Part shown: piece by piece, positions 8,412 to 16,258 of the stretch
How positions within the stretch are numbered: position 1 is the stretch's first letter
Layout: every line of letters starts with the position of its first letter
Source: an uncultured Clostridia bacterium
GTDB taxonomy: Bacteria > Bacillota > Clostridia > Christensenellales > Borkfalkiaceae
DNA: 64,000 nt
Direction: 5' to 3'
NCBI GenBank assembly: GCA_947626105.1
Contig: CANQQY010000006.1
Coordinates: 1 to 64,000 of the forward strand
Program-made: the position numbers and the translations under genes
The notes under the pieces: generated by a model
Told to the model about the DNA's origin: nothing
Seen by the model: only the letters and a program-made list of their open reading frames with translations
Database searches by the model: none

Positions 8412-8868
8412 ACTTCTTGTCTGTGTTCTCATCATCGCTTTCTGCACCTTTCTCGGATACCTTTCCGCGGGAAAATACCGTGCTAGAAAGAAGTTCTATG
8501 CGCAGATGTACGCCTTTCACGAAAGATACCTCAACGAACTCTCCTATACGCGGCGGCCGCTTTCAGAGCTTCTCCAAACGGAAAAGGAGGGGGGAGACTT
8601 TTTCCGCTTCCTGCACGAGCACGCGAAAAAGGGGAAAAGGGCCGAGTTTCCGTCCTATCTCTCCGAGGAAGAGAAAAAGGAGTTTGACGAATACCTCAAC
8701 ATGCTCGGGGTCGGCGATTCCTTTTCGCAAAAGGGGTATTTCGGCGCAAAGAGCAAGTTGCTTTCGGAAAAGAAGGAGGCCGCTGCAAAGGCGGAAAAGG
8801 AGCGGAGCGAACTCTACCTCAAACTTGGTCTGCTTGCGGGGCTCGCATTCGTCATTCTGATCGTATAA
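8401..8868 (+). CDS. spoIIIAB: Stage III sporulation protein AB
   Basis: 155 residues with a GTG start inside the end of spoIIIAA. It has an N-terminal membrane segment (LLVCVLIIAFCTFLGYL, 5-21), a charged, mostly helical middle, and a C-terminal membrane segment ending in LAGLAFVILIV. This is the SpoIIIAB layout, related to type II secretion GspF-like proteins. Identification rests on topology, length and fixed operon position. Its stop overlaps the spoIIIAC start as TAATG. Confidence 0.9.
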   Translation: MWLKLLVCVLIIAFCTFLGYLSAGKYRARKKFYAQMYAFHERYLNELSYTRRPLSELLQTEKEGGDFFRFLHEHAKKGKRAEFPSYLSEEEKKEFDEYLNMLGVGDSFSQKGYFGAKSKLLSEKKEAAAKAEKERSELYLKLGLLAGLAFVILIV

Positions 8869-9065
8869 TGGATATTTCTATCATCTTCAAACTTGCGGCG
8901 ATCGGGATCGTGATCACGATCGTTTGCCAATTATTGAAAAAATCGGATCGGGACGATATCTCTACGGTGGTCTCTATCGTGGGACTTGTCATCGCGCTCA
9001 CAATCGCCGTGACGATGATCGGGGATCTTTTCGATACGATACGGAATATTTTCGGGGTTTACTGA
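8868..9065 (+). CDS. spoIIIAC: Stage III sporulation protein AC
   Basis: 65 residues, the typical size. Two hydrophobic segments (IIFKLAAIGIVITIVCQLL and VVSIVGLVIALTIAVTMI) flank a short charged loop KKSDRDD, as in the SpoIIIAC family. The protein is a small membrane component of the mother-cell side of the feeding channel. It is followed by spoIIIAD after one base. Confidence 0.93.
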   Translation: MDISIIFKLAAIGIVITIVCQLLKKSDRDDISTVVSIVGLVIALTIAVTMIGDLFDTIRNIFGVY

Positions 9066-9066
9066 C

Positions 9067-9462
9067 ATGCCGATCTTCCAACTCGTCGGGATCGCATTCG
9101 TGACGGCCGTCGCCGCGCTCATCCTGAAAGGTACAAAGCCGGAGCTTGCCTTTGCCGTAACGATCGCGGGAAGCATCATTCTCCTGCTCTTCGTCTTTGA
9201 AGTATTCCGCGGGAGCATGTCGATTTTCAGCGAGATCGCTTCGGAGACGGGGATAGATTCCGCACTCGTCAAGATCCTTCTGAAAATGGTGGGAATCGGC
9301 TATCTCGTGGAATTCAGCGCGGGGATCCTGAACGATTTCGGGCAAAATTCGGTCGCGGACAAGCTGATCTTCTGCGGAAAGATCGTGATCCTCGTCCTTG
9401 CGATCCCGATCCTCGAAAGCGTTCTGCAACTCATCAAACAGCTTTTGGGGTATATCTCATGA
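9067..9462 (+). CDS. spoIIIAD: Stage III sporulation protein AD
   Basis: 131 residues with four predicted membrane segments: an N-terminal pair around 3-20 and 28-46, then 78-95 and 103-120. The central MVGIGYLVEFSAGILNDFGQ is the conserved SpoIIIAD block. It shares remote similarity with SpoIIIAC, and both form the membrane platform of the channel. It overlaps spoIIIAE by 4 bases. Confidence 0.93.
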   Translation: MPIFQLVGIAFVTAVAALILKGTKPELAFAVTIAGSIILLLFVFEVFRGSMSIFSEIASETGIDSALVKILLKMVGIGYLVEFSAGILNDFGQNSVADKLIFCGKIVILVLAIPILESVLQLIKQLLGYIS

Positions 9463-10673
9463 TGATACGGCACAGGCGGAGGAGAAGAACGTGGGCGGTC
9501 GTCTTGCTCATTCTCCTCGGGATCCTTCTCTTGTCGCTTATCGGAGACGGGATCCGCGCGGCGGCAAATGATACGTCCTCCGAAGAGGCCGCGGCGCTCG
9601 ATGAACTGCAAAAAAACATTGAAGAGCTCTTGGATTCCCTCGACACGAAGGAACTTCAAGAGTATCTTTCGACGCTCTCCGCGTTCAAGGGCGTCACCGT
9701 CAAGGAAAAACTTTTGGGGATCATCACGGGAGATTATTCCCTCGATTATTCCTCGCTGGCGCAAGCCGTCCTTTCTCTCGTATGGGAAGAGGGGAAGGTG
9801 ATGCTTCCCGCCTTTGTCGTCATCGTCGCGGTCGCGCTCCTCTGCGGGATCCTTAACTCTGCAAAAAGTGGGTTTATGAACAGTACTATGTCAGACATAA
9901 TCCACTTTTTCGGGTATATTTCCGTCGGTGCATCTGTGCTTGCATGTCTTGTCAGCGTCCTCGACGTCGGATTTTCCGCACTCTCCTCCATGCAAAGACA
10001 GATGGAGATCGTCTATCCGCTTCTCTTAACCCTGATGGCGGCAAGCGGGGGAACGGTATCCGCGGGCATTTATAGACCTGCCGTCGCCTTTTTCAGCAGC
10101 GCTATCTGCGAGCTCTTTACCTCCGTCGTGCTTCCGACTTCCGTCGTCGTCATCATTCTGGCGTTCGTCGGCAACCTTTCGGAGGACGTCCGCACGGAGC
10201 GCCTCGGCGAATTTTTCAAGAGCATCAACAAGTGGCTGATCGGTCTGACGCTCGGGCTTTTCTCTGTCCTTCTGACGGTGCAGGGGATCGCGGGAGCGCA
10301 GTATGACGGCCTGTCTCTCCGTGCGGTAAAATACGTCGTTTCCGGCTCGGTGCCCATTGTGGGGGGCTTTTTGTCGGGCGGTATGGAACTCGTTGTTGCG
10401 GGGAGCGCGCTCATTAAAAATGCGCTCGGCTCCTTCACCGTATTTATGCTGTTTGCCGTCGTACTCCGTCCCGTGCTTCTCTTTGCCGCGTTCCAGCTCT
10501 TTCTGCGGATCTCCGCGGCGGCGACCGAACCCGCAGGCGGCAAGATCTCGCCATTTCTGTCCCGCCTTGCGTCGGACAGCGGATATTTTATCGCAGGGAT
10601 CCTCTGCATCGCCTTTTTGTACTTTCTCACCATCCTGCTGCTCGTCTGTTCAACGGGGGTGATCTTTTCATGA
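9459..10673 (+). CDS. spoIIIAE: Stage III sporulation protein AE
   Basis: 404 residues: an N-terminal signal/anchor helix (TWAVVLLILLGILLLSLIGD), a soluble part, then about eight membrane segments, as in SpoIIIAE. It is the largest membrane protein of the channel. The stretch at 9863-9910 departs from its surroundings. It holds the repeated DNA word TACTATGTCAGACATA inside a large inverted repeat and encodes NSTMSDI with codons AGT, ACT, TCA and ATA that the neighbours seldom use. The reading frame is intact, so the protein should work. It overlaps spoIIIAF by 4 bases. Confidence 0.95.
   Translation: MMIRHRRRRRTWAVVLLILLGILLLSLIGDGIRAAANDTSSEEAAALDELQKNIEELLDSLDTKELQEYLSTLSAFKGVTVKEKLLGIITGDYSLDYSSLAQAVLSLVWEEGKVMLPAFVVIVAVALLCGILNSAKSGFMNSTMSDIIHFFGYISVGASVLACLVSVLDVGFSALSSMQRQMEIVYPLLLTLMAASGGTVSAGIYRPAVAFFSSAICELFTSVVLPTSVVVIILAFVGNLSEDVRTERLGEFFKSINKWLIGLTLGLFSVLLTVQGIAGAQYDGLSLRAVKYVVSGSVPIVGGFLSGGMELVVAGSALIKNALGSFTVFMLFAVVLRPVLLFAAFQLFLRISAAATEPAGGKISPFLSRLASDSGYFIAGILCIAFLYFLTILLLVCSTGVIFS
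9863..9910. repeat. Dispersed palindromic word, copy 1, within a nested inverted repeat
   Basis: TACTATGTCAGACATA is at 9884-9899. It lies inside an outer inverted repeat AAAAAGTGG (9863-9871) with CCACTTTTT (9902-9910) and an inner pair TTATG with CATAA. All of it is within spoIIIAE coding sequence. Confidence 0.85.
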
Positions 10674-11122
10674 AGGCGTACATTTTGAGCGTCGCGGGCG
10701 TCATTCTGATCTCTGCGATCATCTCCATTCTCGTCCCCTCGGGGAAAATGGGCAAATTCATCAAGGGGATGACCAAACTTTTTATCCTTGCCGTCTTGAT
10801 CTCGCCCTTTGTTTCGTGGCTGAAAGGGGGTGATTTCCTGTTTTCGTCGAAGGATGTGGGAAGCGATGAAAAGTATTTGAGAAACTACGTCGCGATGCTC
10901 ACTGACGAGGATGAAGCCGCGATCGAAGCCGCCCTCGCGGAAGAATACGGCATCGGGACGGACGTTGCGGTTTCCCGTTCCTTCGACGATTTCTCTTATG
11001 AAAAAATAAAAGTCGTCGTATTGGATTTCGGCATAAACGGGGACGAATCACATATAGATATATTGTCCAACGTCAAAACGCGTCTCACTAGTCGGTTCGG
11101 CTGTCCCGTGGAGGTCACATGA
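10670..11122 (+). CDS. spoIIIAF: Stage III sporulation protein AF
   Basis: 150 residues. Two N-terminal membrane segments (YILSVAGVILISAIISILV and MTKLFILAVLISPFVSWL) precede a soluble alpha/beta domain resembling a ring-building motif (KIKVVVLDFGINGDESHIDILS). The size and layout fit SpoIIIAF. It overlaps both neighbours by 4 bases. Confidence 0.9.
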   Translation: MKAYILSVAGVILISAIISILVPSGKMGKFIKGMTKLFILAVLISPFVSWLKGGDFLFSSKDVGSDEKYLRNYVAMLTDEDEAAIEAALAEEYGIGTDVAVSRSFDDFSYEKIKVVVLDFGINGDESHIDILSNVKTRLTSRFGCPVEVT

Positions 11123-11463
11123 CGCTAAAAGAACTGAAAAAAAACAAAACATTCCGGATCGTTGCGATTCTCGTTGCGGCCCTGCTTCTGCTCCTTGTCG
11201 TGTGGGCGGTATTCTTCAAAAAGGGGAGCGGCGACTATGCGCCCACGGAAGCGGAAGCGCGCCTGAGCATTTTGCTCAACGAGATCGAAGGCGTCGAAAA
11301 GACAACGGTAATGATCACCGAGCGGGACGGGATGCCCGTCAGCGCGGTCGTCGTCTTTGAGGGCGAGGACGGGATCCTGATCCGTTCGAGGCTCATCGAA
11401 GCGTCTGCAAAAGCGCTGTCGCTCAATGCACGGGATATTCTCGTCTATCCCGCCAATCATTAA
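11119..11463 (+). CDS. spoIIIAG: Stage III sporulation protein AG, short form
   Basis: 114 residues, about half the length of Bacillus SpoIIIAG (around 230). One membrane segment (IVAILVAALLLLLVVWAVFF, 14-33) leads into an EscJ/PrgK-like ring-building motif: RLSILLNEIEGVEKTTVMIT, then SAVVVFEGEDGILIRSRLIEASAKAL. The missing part is the variable beta-rich region that in Bacillus gives the ring its large inner barrel. The reading frame ends cleanly and the next gene follows after 29 bases, so this appears to be a natural short form and not a frameshift. Confidence 0.88.
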   Translation: MTLKELKKNKTFRIVAILVAALLLLLVVWAVFFKKGSGDYAPTEAEARLSILLNEIEGVEKTTVMITERDGMPVSAVVVFEGEDGILIRSRLIEASAKALSLNARDILVYPANH

Positions 11464-11492
11464 GTATTTTGTAGGAAAGGAGATAAAAAACC

Positions 11493-11978
11493 ATGTCAAA
11501 CACCAAGAAGATTGCAATCATGTCCACCCTCGTCGTTCTGCTCGCCGTCGTCGCCGTGTTCAATTTTGTCCTTGCCGGCACGAGAGATACGGCAGTTGAC
11601 GGCAGCGCAAGCGTACAGGCGACCTATTTCACGACCTATCGCGACACGCGGAACAGTACCCGCAGCGAGGAATTTGTCCAGCTTGACAGCATCATCGCGA
11701 CGTACGCCGCCGACAGCGAAGAGTATGCAAGCGCCGTTCAGCGGAAAGAGGAGCTCGTAAAACTCATGGAGGACGAACTCGTCATGGAATCCATGATCAA
11801 AGCGATCGGATTTTCGGATGCGGCCGTCACGATCACGGACGCAAACAATATCAACGTTTTCGTCAATTCAAGCGAACTTTCCGAGGACGCGATCACGAAA
11901 ATCTTCTATGCGCTCGAAGTTGAGTATAATGTGCGCAACGGAAATGTGATAATTATGCCCGTTTACGCGGAAAGTTGA
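11493..11978 (+). CDS. spoIIIAH: Stage III sporulation protein AH
   Basis: 161 residues. A single N-terminal membrane segment (KIAIMSTLVVLLAVVAVFNF) is followed by a YscJ/FliF-like domain (LVMESMIKAIGFSDAAVTI, then NNINVFVNSSELSEDAI). SpoIIIAH is the mother-cell partner of forespore SpoIIQ; no spoIIQ is visible in the window. The start has a strong AAAGGAG site 7 bases upstream. It is the last gene of the operon. Confidence 0.92.
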   Translation: MSNTKKIAIMSTLVVLLAVVAVFNFVLAGTRDTAVDGSASVQATYFTTYRDTRNSTRSEEFVQLDSIIATYAADSEEYASAVQRKEELVKLMEDELVMESMIKAIGFSDAAVTITDANNINVFVNSSELSEDAITKIFYALEVEYNVRNGNVIIMPVYAES

Positions 11979-12008
11979 CAAAAAACAGTAGTAAAATCGG
12001 AAAAGATG

Positions 12009-12017
12009 TGCTATAAT
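12009..12017 (+). promoter_or_regulatory. Extended -10 promoter of the Asp23-like gene
   Basis: TGC followed by TATAAT at 12012-12017. No good -35 lies at the right distance; a TTGACA at 11975-11980 is too far (31 bases). The predicted leader is about 13 bases and holds the ribosome site TAAGGAG. Confidence 0.6.
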
Positions 12018-12036
12018 GAAACGGTAAGGAGTCATT

Positions 12037-12399
12037 ATGGCAAGTATCAAATATAATCCGAACGGTCAGAAGGGCAGGATCACGTACAACGCCGATATCG
12101 TGAGCGGGATCGTGGTTTTGAGTCTCCAAGAGACGGAGGGCATCGAGCTTGTTCCATCGAAGAGCAAGGGGATCAAACTCTGCTTCGAGAAGGAAGGCAT
12201 CTTTGTGGATATCTCGGTCATCGCGCATTACGGTTATAAGGTGCCCGAGCTTGCATACCGCATCCAGCAAAACATCAAACAGATGGTCGAATCCATGACG
12301 AAATACAGGATCGCAAAGGTGGATGTGCATGTGCAGAGCGTGATATTTCCCGAGGCAAACGAAACGCCCTCCGAGGACGCCGAAAAGAAAAATAATTGA
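12037..12399 (+). CDS. Asp23/Gls24 family envelope stress-response protein
   Basis: 120 residues. The Asp23/Gls24 pattern is seen in GRITYNADIVSGIVVLSLQE, in KGIFVDISVIAHYGYKVPEL and in a long helix AYRIQQNIKQMVESM followed by KVDVHVQSVIF. Family members are small cytoplasmic or membrane-associated proteins, linked to cell envelope stress in Gram-positives. In Clostridia a member is routinely found directly upstream of nusB, as here. Own promoter and a good ribosome site are present. Confidence 0.9.
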   Translation: MASIKYNPNGQKGRITYNADIVSGIVVLSLQETEGIELVPSKSKGIKLCFEKEGIFVDISVIAHYGYKVPELAYRIQQNIKQMVESMTKYRIAKVDVHVQSVIFPEANETPSEDAEKKNN

Positions 12400-12445
12400 C
12401 GGTTTCCCCCTTTGAGAAGGGGGAAATCTTACATTGGGAGATACT

Positions 12446-12835
12446 ATGAGAAGCGACGCAAGGGAAGCGGCATTCAAGGCTGTGTTTGCGGATCTTTTTT
12501 GCGAAAACGACGAAAAATTCCGCGGATCGCTTTACAGACAGGCAAAATTAAAGGACGAGGAGAGCGCTTTTGCCGAAGCGCTTGTCCGTTGCGTAAAGGA
12601 GCACAGGGAGGAACTTTCGGCTCTGATCGCGGATCGGGTCGTCCGCTTCGCCGAAAACAGGATCTATGCGGTAGACCGCGCGATCCTCCTCATCGCGCTT
12701 GCCGAGATCAAATATTTCGACGACGTTCCGCCCGTTGTTTCGGTGAGCGAAGCGGCGGATCTTGCGCGAAAGTATTCCACGGAGCGTTCACCGGATTTTG
12801 TGAACGGCGTGCTCGGGAGCGTGATCAACGGATGA
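12446..12835 (+). CDS. nusB: Transcription antitermination factor NusB
   Basis: 129 residues, all helical, with the NusB features: MRSDAREAAFKAVFAD at the start and ENRIYAVDRAILLIALAEIKYF then PPVVSVSEAADLARKYST and SPDFVNGVLGSV at the end. NusB binds boxA with NusE (S10) and allows rRNA antitermination. The ATG at 12446 is preferred to an in-frame TTG at 12434, as GGGAG lies six bases before it. Its stop overlaps the folD start as ATGA. Confidence 0.95.
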   Translation: MRSDAREAAFKAVFADLFCENDEKFRGSLYRQAKLKDEESAFAEALVRCVKEHREELSALIADRVVRFAENRIYAVDRAILLIALAEIKYFDDVPPVVSVSEAADLARKYSTERSPDFVNGVLGSVING

Positions 12836-13680
12836 TACTCATTGACGGAAAGGGAACGGCGGCTTCGATCCGCTCCGAACTCAAAGCGAGGACAGCCGCT
12901 TTTGAACAGAAAACAGGGAAAAAAGTCGGACTTGCGGTTGTGATGATCGGCAGCGATCCCGCTTCGGCGATCTACGTCCGCAACAAGATCAAGGGGTGCG
13001 AAGAGGCGGGCATTGCCTCTTTTGCACGCTTTCTTCCCGCGGAGACGACGCAGAAAGAGGCGGAGGCCGCCGTTGACGCGCTTGCAAAGGACGATTCCGT
13101 GCACGGCATTCTTGTCCAGCTTCCGCTTCCCGTCCATCTCGACGCGCCGAAAATTCTCGCAAGGATCCCCGTCGAAAAGGACGTAGACGGGTTTTCGGCA
13201 TGGAATCTCGGGAAACTCGCCATGAAGGAAGAGGGGACTGTCGCGTGTACACCTCTCGGCGTCATGGAACTCTTGAAGCGGTATCACGTCCAAACGTGCG
13301 GAAAAAGCGCCGTTGTCGTGGGACGGAGCAATATCGTCGGCAGACCGATGGCGCTTTTGCTCCTGAATGCCGACGCAACCGTAACTGTTTGCCATTCCAA
13401 AACGCCGAATCTGAAAGAAGAATGCGCAAAGGCAGATATTTTGGTCGCGGCGATCGGGAAGGCGAAGTTTATCAAAGCGGATATGGTGAAGGATGGGGCA
13501 GTCGTCATCGACGTCGGCACCAACCGCGATGAAAACGGGAAGCTGTGCGGCGACGTCGATTTTGAACATGTCAAAGAAAAGGCTTCCATGATCACCCCTG
13601 TGCCGGGCGGCGTCGGTCCAATGACGATCGCCATGCTTCTTTCGAATACGGTCGAGGCCGCGGAGCGTACACTTAGATGA
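12832..13680 (+). CDS. folD: FolD, methylenetetrahydrofolate dehydrogenase/cyclohydrolase
   Basis: 282 residues, standard length. It has the active-site Y-x3-K in IYVRNKIKGCEE, the folate-site blocks VHGILVQLPLP, CTPLGVMELL and PVPGGVGPMTIAMLL, and the NADP loop VVGRSNIVGRPMALLL. It interconverts one-carbon tetrahydrofolates for purine and formyl-Met synthesis. One block is altered: DGFSAWNLGKL where DGFHPxNxGxL is usual. The frame is open for 140 codons upstream inside nusB, but only the ATG at 12832 aligns with FolD N-termini. Confidence 0.96.
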   Translation: MILIDGKGTAASIRSELKARTAAFEQKTGKKVGLAVVMIGSDPASAIYVRNKIKGCEEAGIASFARFLPAETTQKEAEAAVDALAKDDSVHGILVQLPLPVHLDAPKILARIPVEKDVDGFSAWNLGKLAMKEEGTVACTPLGVMELLKRYHVQTCGKSAVVVGRSNIVGRPMALLLLNADATVTVCHSKTPNLKEECAKADILVAAIGKAKFIKADMVKDGAVVIDVGTNRDENGKLCGDVDFEHVKEKASMITPVPGGVGPMTIAMLLSNTVEAAERTLR

Positions 13681-14546
13681 ATTTTTCGGAGAAATACAAA
13701 GGATATCAAACGGCGGCGGAAGAGGCGATCCTCTCCCGCTGCGGCGAAATGCGCTTTTCGCCGTCCGTGCTCGCCGACAGCATGCGATATTCCCTCCTTG
13801 CAGGCGGGAAGCGGATCCGTCCCGTTCTTTTTTTTGCCGCGCTCGAAGCGTTCGGCGCGGATTTCAGGCAGGAAACAGATTTGGCTGTGGCGCTCGAGTG
13901 CATTCACACGTATTCGCTCATCCATGACGATCTTCCTGCAATGGATAACGACGATTTTCGCCGCGGAAAGCCTTCCAATCACAAAATGTTCGGGGAGGCA
14001 AACGCGATTTTGGCGGGAGACGCGTTGCTTAGCTACGCTTTCGACCTTCTTCTCAAAGCCTGTACAAAAAGCGAACGGCACATCTTGGCGGCGCAATGCC
14101 TTTCCCGTGCCGCAGGCGCGGAAGGGATGATCGCGGGGCAATCCGCCGATCTGCTCTATTCGGGCAAAACGGGCGGTGCAGACGAACTATTTTATATCTA
14201 TGAAAACAAGACGGGGCGGCTTCTGTCCGCTCCTTTGGAAATGGCGGCGATCCTCTCGGGCTGCGATCCTGCGGCGGCAGGGGCATTCGGAAAGAACCTC
14301 GGGATCCTCTTCCAGCTCACCGACGACATTCTGGATGAAAAGGGGGAGAGCTCCAAAATGGGCAAAACGGTCGGCAAGGATAAAACGGAAGAGAAACTCA
14401 CCTGCGTACGCCTCATCGGGCTCACGGCTTCCGAAGAGCTCGCCGACGAGTATGCGAGCCGTTGCAGGCAGTCCCTTTCCTGCTTCCCCCGAAACGTTTC
14501 CTTTTTTGAAAGTCTTATTGATCTTGTCCGCGGACGGGATCACTGA
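13677..14546 (+). CDS. ispA: Polyprenyl (farnesyl/geranyl) diphosphate synthase
   Basis: 289 residues. First aspartate-rich motif DDLPAMDND at 84-92 and second motif LTDDILDEKG near 217, plus the GGKRIRP substrate loop at 43-49. It condenses IPP with DMAPP/GPP to give farnesyl diphosphate for bactoprenol and quinone-like products. The gene overlaps folD by 4 bases and precedes dxs by 5. The exonuclease VII genes xseA and xseB, usual companions between nusB/folD and ispA in Firmicutes, are absent here. Confidence 0.94.
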   Translation: MNFSEKYKGYQTAAEEAILSRCGEMRFSPSVLADSMRYSLLAGGKRIRPVLFFAALEAFGADFRQETDLAVALECIHTYSLIHDDLPAMDNDDFRRGKPSNHKMFGEANAILAGDALLSYAFDLLLKACTKSERHILAAQCLSRAAGAEGMIAGQSADLLYSGKTGGADELFYIYENKTGRLLSAPLEMAAILSGCDPAAAGAFGKNLGILFQLTDDILDEKGESSKMGKTVGKDKTEEKLTCVRLIGLTASEELADEYASRCRQSLSCFPRNVSFFESLIDLVRGRDH

Positions 14547-14551
14547 AAATC

Positions 14552-16258
14552 ATGAAGAATATCACTAGCGGGGAGCTGAAAAACGCTTCCCTTCCTCAAT
14601 TAAAGGTACTTTGCGAGGAATTGCGGGAGGAGATCTTCCGCACGGTGTCCGTCTGCGGCGGGCACCTTTCCTCCAATCTCGGCGCGGCGGAGCTCACCGT
14701 CGCCCTTCACCGCGTCTTTGATTTTCCGACGGATAAGATCGTCTTTGACGTTGGCCACCAGTGCTATACCCATAAACTCCTCTCGGGGAGAGCGGACAGA
14801 TTCCATACTCTTCGCAAGGAGGGCGGGCTTTCCGGTTTTCCCAAACGCGAGGAGAGCGTCTACGACTGTTACGATACCGGCCATGCGGGTACGGCGATCT
14901 CCGCCGCGCTCGGGATCGCCAAGGCGCGCGATCTGAAAGGCGAAAAATTCAACGTCATCGCGCTCGTTGGCGACGGATCGTTCAATAACGGGCTCATCTT
15001 TGAGGCGCTCAACAGTCTTAAAATCCTGAATGCGAACATCTTGATCGTCCTGAACGACAACGGAATGTCCATTTCTCCGACCGTCGGCGGCACGCACGAG
15101 GTTCTTACGGGGATCAAAGAGGGGAGGGCGTCTGTTGAAGACGTCGCACTCTTTGAACGTTTCGGCTTGCAATATATGGGCGTATACAACGGTAACGACC
15201 TCACGGAACTTCTTCCCGCTCTGGAAAACGCAAAGAACGCGCTCCGGAATACGAGCGTCCTGCTTCATGTGACGACGAAAAAGGGGCACGGTTATCCGTT
15301 CTCGGAAAACGCACCCCTCGAAACGCACGGCGTGAGCCCGCATGCAAAATGCTACGAGTATTCGACCGCACTCGGCGAGGAACTCATCTCTCTTGCCGAA
15401 AAAGACGAAAGGATCGTCGCCGTCACGGCCGCGATGACGGACAGCCTGGGACTTAGGCCGTTTTTCGATAAGTTTCCGAAGCGTTCGATCGACGTCGGGA
15501 TCTGCGAGGAGCACGCCTCCGTCCTCTGCGCCGGGCTCGCGACAGAGGGCATGAAACCCTATTATGCGATCTATTCCACCTTTTTGCAGCGCGCCTTTGA
15601 CGAGATCATCCACGACGTCTGCGGGCAAAAACTCCCCGTGACCTTCTGCATCGACCGCGCGGGCGTTACGGGCGCGGACGGAGAAACCCACCAAGGCGTT
15701 TTCGACCTTTCCTATCTGTCCTTTATTCCGAATCTGACGATCGCGATCCCGAAAAATGTCACGGAATTCCGCGAAATGATCCGTTTGAGCGCAGATTATC
15801 CTTATCCGCTCGCGATCCGTTATCCGCGTGAAGGGACGGAAGGGGAGATCGGCGACGTAAAGTTCGGGAAATTTGAAGTTTTACATAGTACTATGTCTGA
15901 CATAGTTATCCTTGCGGCGGGTGAGCGCTGTATCGACCTTGCCGGTCACCTCTGCGCTCTTGCGAAGGAGCAAGGCGTCGATGTTACGGTCGTCAACGCT
16001 CGCTTTTTGAAGCCTTTGGATGAAGAATACCTTTCCGCAGTCGAAGCGGGGTGCGTCGTCACCATTGAGGACAACGCTTTGATCGGCGGTTTGGGCGACG
16101 CCGTTTCGCGGTTTTACAGGAACAGCGGAAAGACGATCCTGTCCTACGGGTATCGGGACGTCTTTCTCCCGCACGGCGAGGCGCACTCCCTCATGGAAAA
16201 ATACGGACTGAATCTACAAAAGATGCTAAGTGAGATCCTCGGATATGCGCGCAGATAA
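14552..16258 (+). CDS. dxs: 1-deoxy-D-xylulose-5-phosphate synthase
   Basis: 568 residues, about 50 shorter than the typical enzyme, with both thiamine diphosphate half-sites present. These are HQCYTHKLLSGR, the Mg/ThDP motif GDGSFNNGLIFEALN...LNDNGMSISP, and the catalytic glutamate block DVGICEEHASVLCAG. It makes DXP from pyruvate and glyceraldehyde 3-phosphate, the first step of the MEP isoprenoid pathway that feeds IspA next door. Near 15883-15906 the coding sequence holds the dispersed palindromic word and encodes HSTMSDI where relatives have a short REGSD-type loop. The frame remains open. Confidence 0.95.
   Translation: MKNITSGELKNASLPQLKVLCEELREEIFRTVSVCGGHLSSNLGAAELTVALHRVFDFPTDKIVFDVGHQCYTHKLLSGRADRFHTLRKEGGLSGFPKREESVYDCYDTGHAGTAISAALGIAKARDLKGEKFNVIALVGDGSFNNGLIFEALNSLKILNANILIVLNDNGMSISPTVGGTHEVLTGIKEGRASVEDVALFERFGLQYMGVYNGNDLTELLPALENAKNALRNTSVLLHVTTKKGHGYPFSENAPLETHGVSPHAKCYEYSTALGEELISLAEKDERIVAVTAAMTDSLGLRPFFDKFPKRSIDVGICEEHASVLCAGLATEGMKPYYAIYSTFLQRAFDEIIHDVCGQKLPVTFCIDRAGVTGADGETHQGVFDLSYLSFIPNLTIAIPKNVTEFREMIRLSADYPYPLAIRYPREGTEGEIGDVKFGKFEVLHSTMSDIVILAAGERCIDLAGHLCALAKEQGVDVTVVNARFLKPLDEEYLSAVEAGCVVTIEDNALIGGLGDAVSRFYRNSGKTILSYGYRDVFLPHGEAHSLMEKYGLNLQKMLSEILGYARR
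15883..15906. repeat. Dispersed palindromic word, copy 2, inside dxs
   Basis: The perfect palindrome ACATAGTACTATGT (15883-15896) runs into CTATGTCTGACATAG (15891-15905), the same word with T at the centre. It is read in the same frame as in spoIIIAE, giving STMSDI again. Confidence 0.85.

Noticed and set aside
11975..12017. TTGACA at 11975-11980 as -35 of the Asp23-like promoter
   Set aside because: The spacer to TATAAT is 31 bases; an extended -10 explains the promoter better.
12412..12831. Long N-terminal extension of FolD
   Set aside because: The in-frame upstream sequence runs through nusB in another frame; FolD homology starts exactly at 12832.
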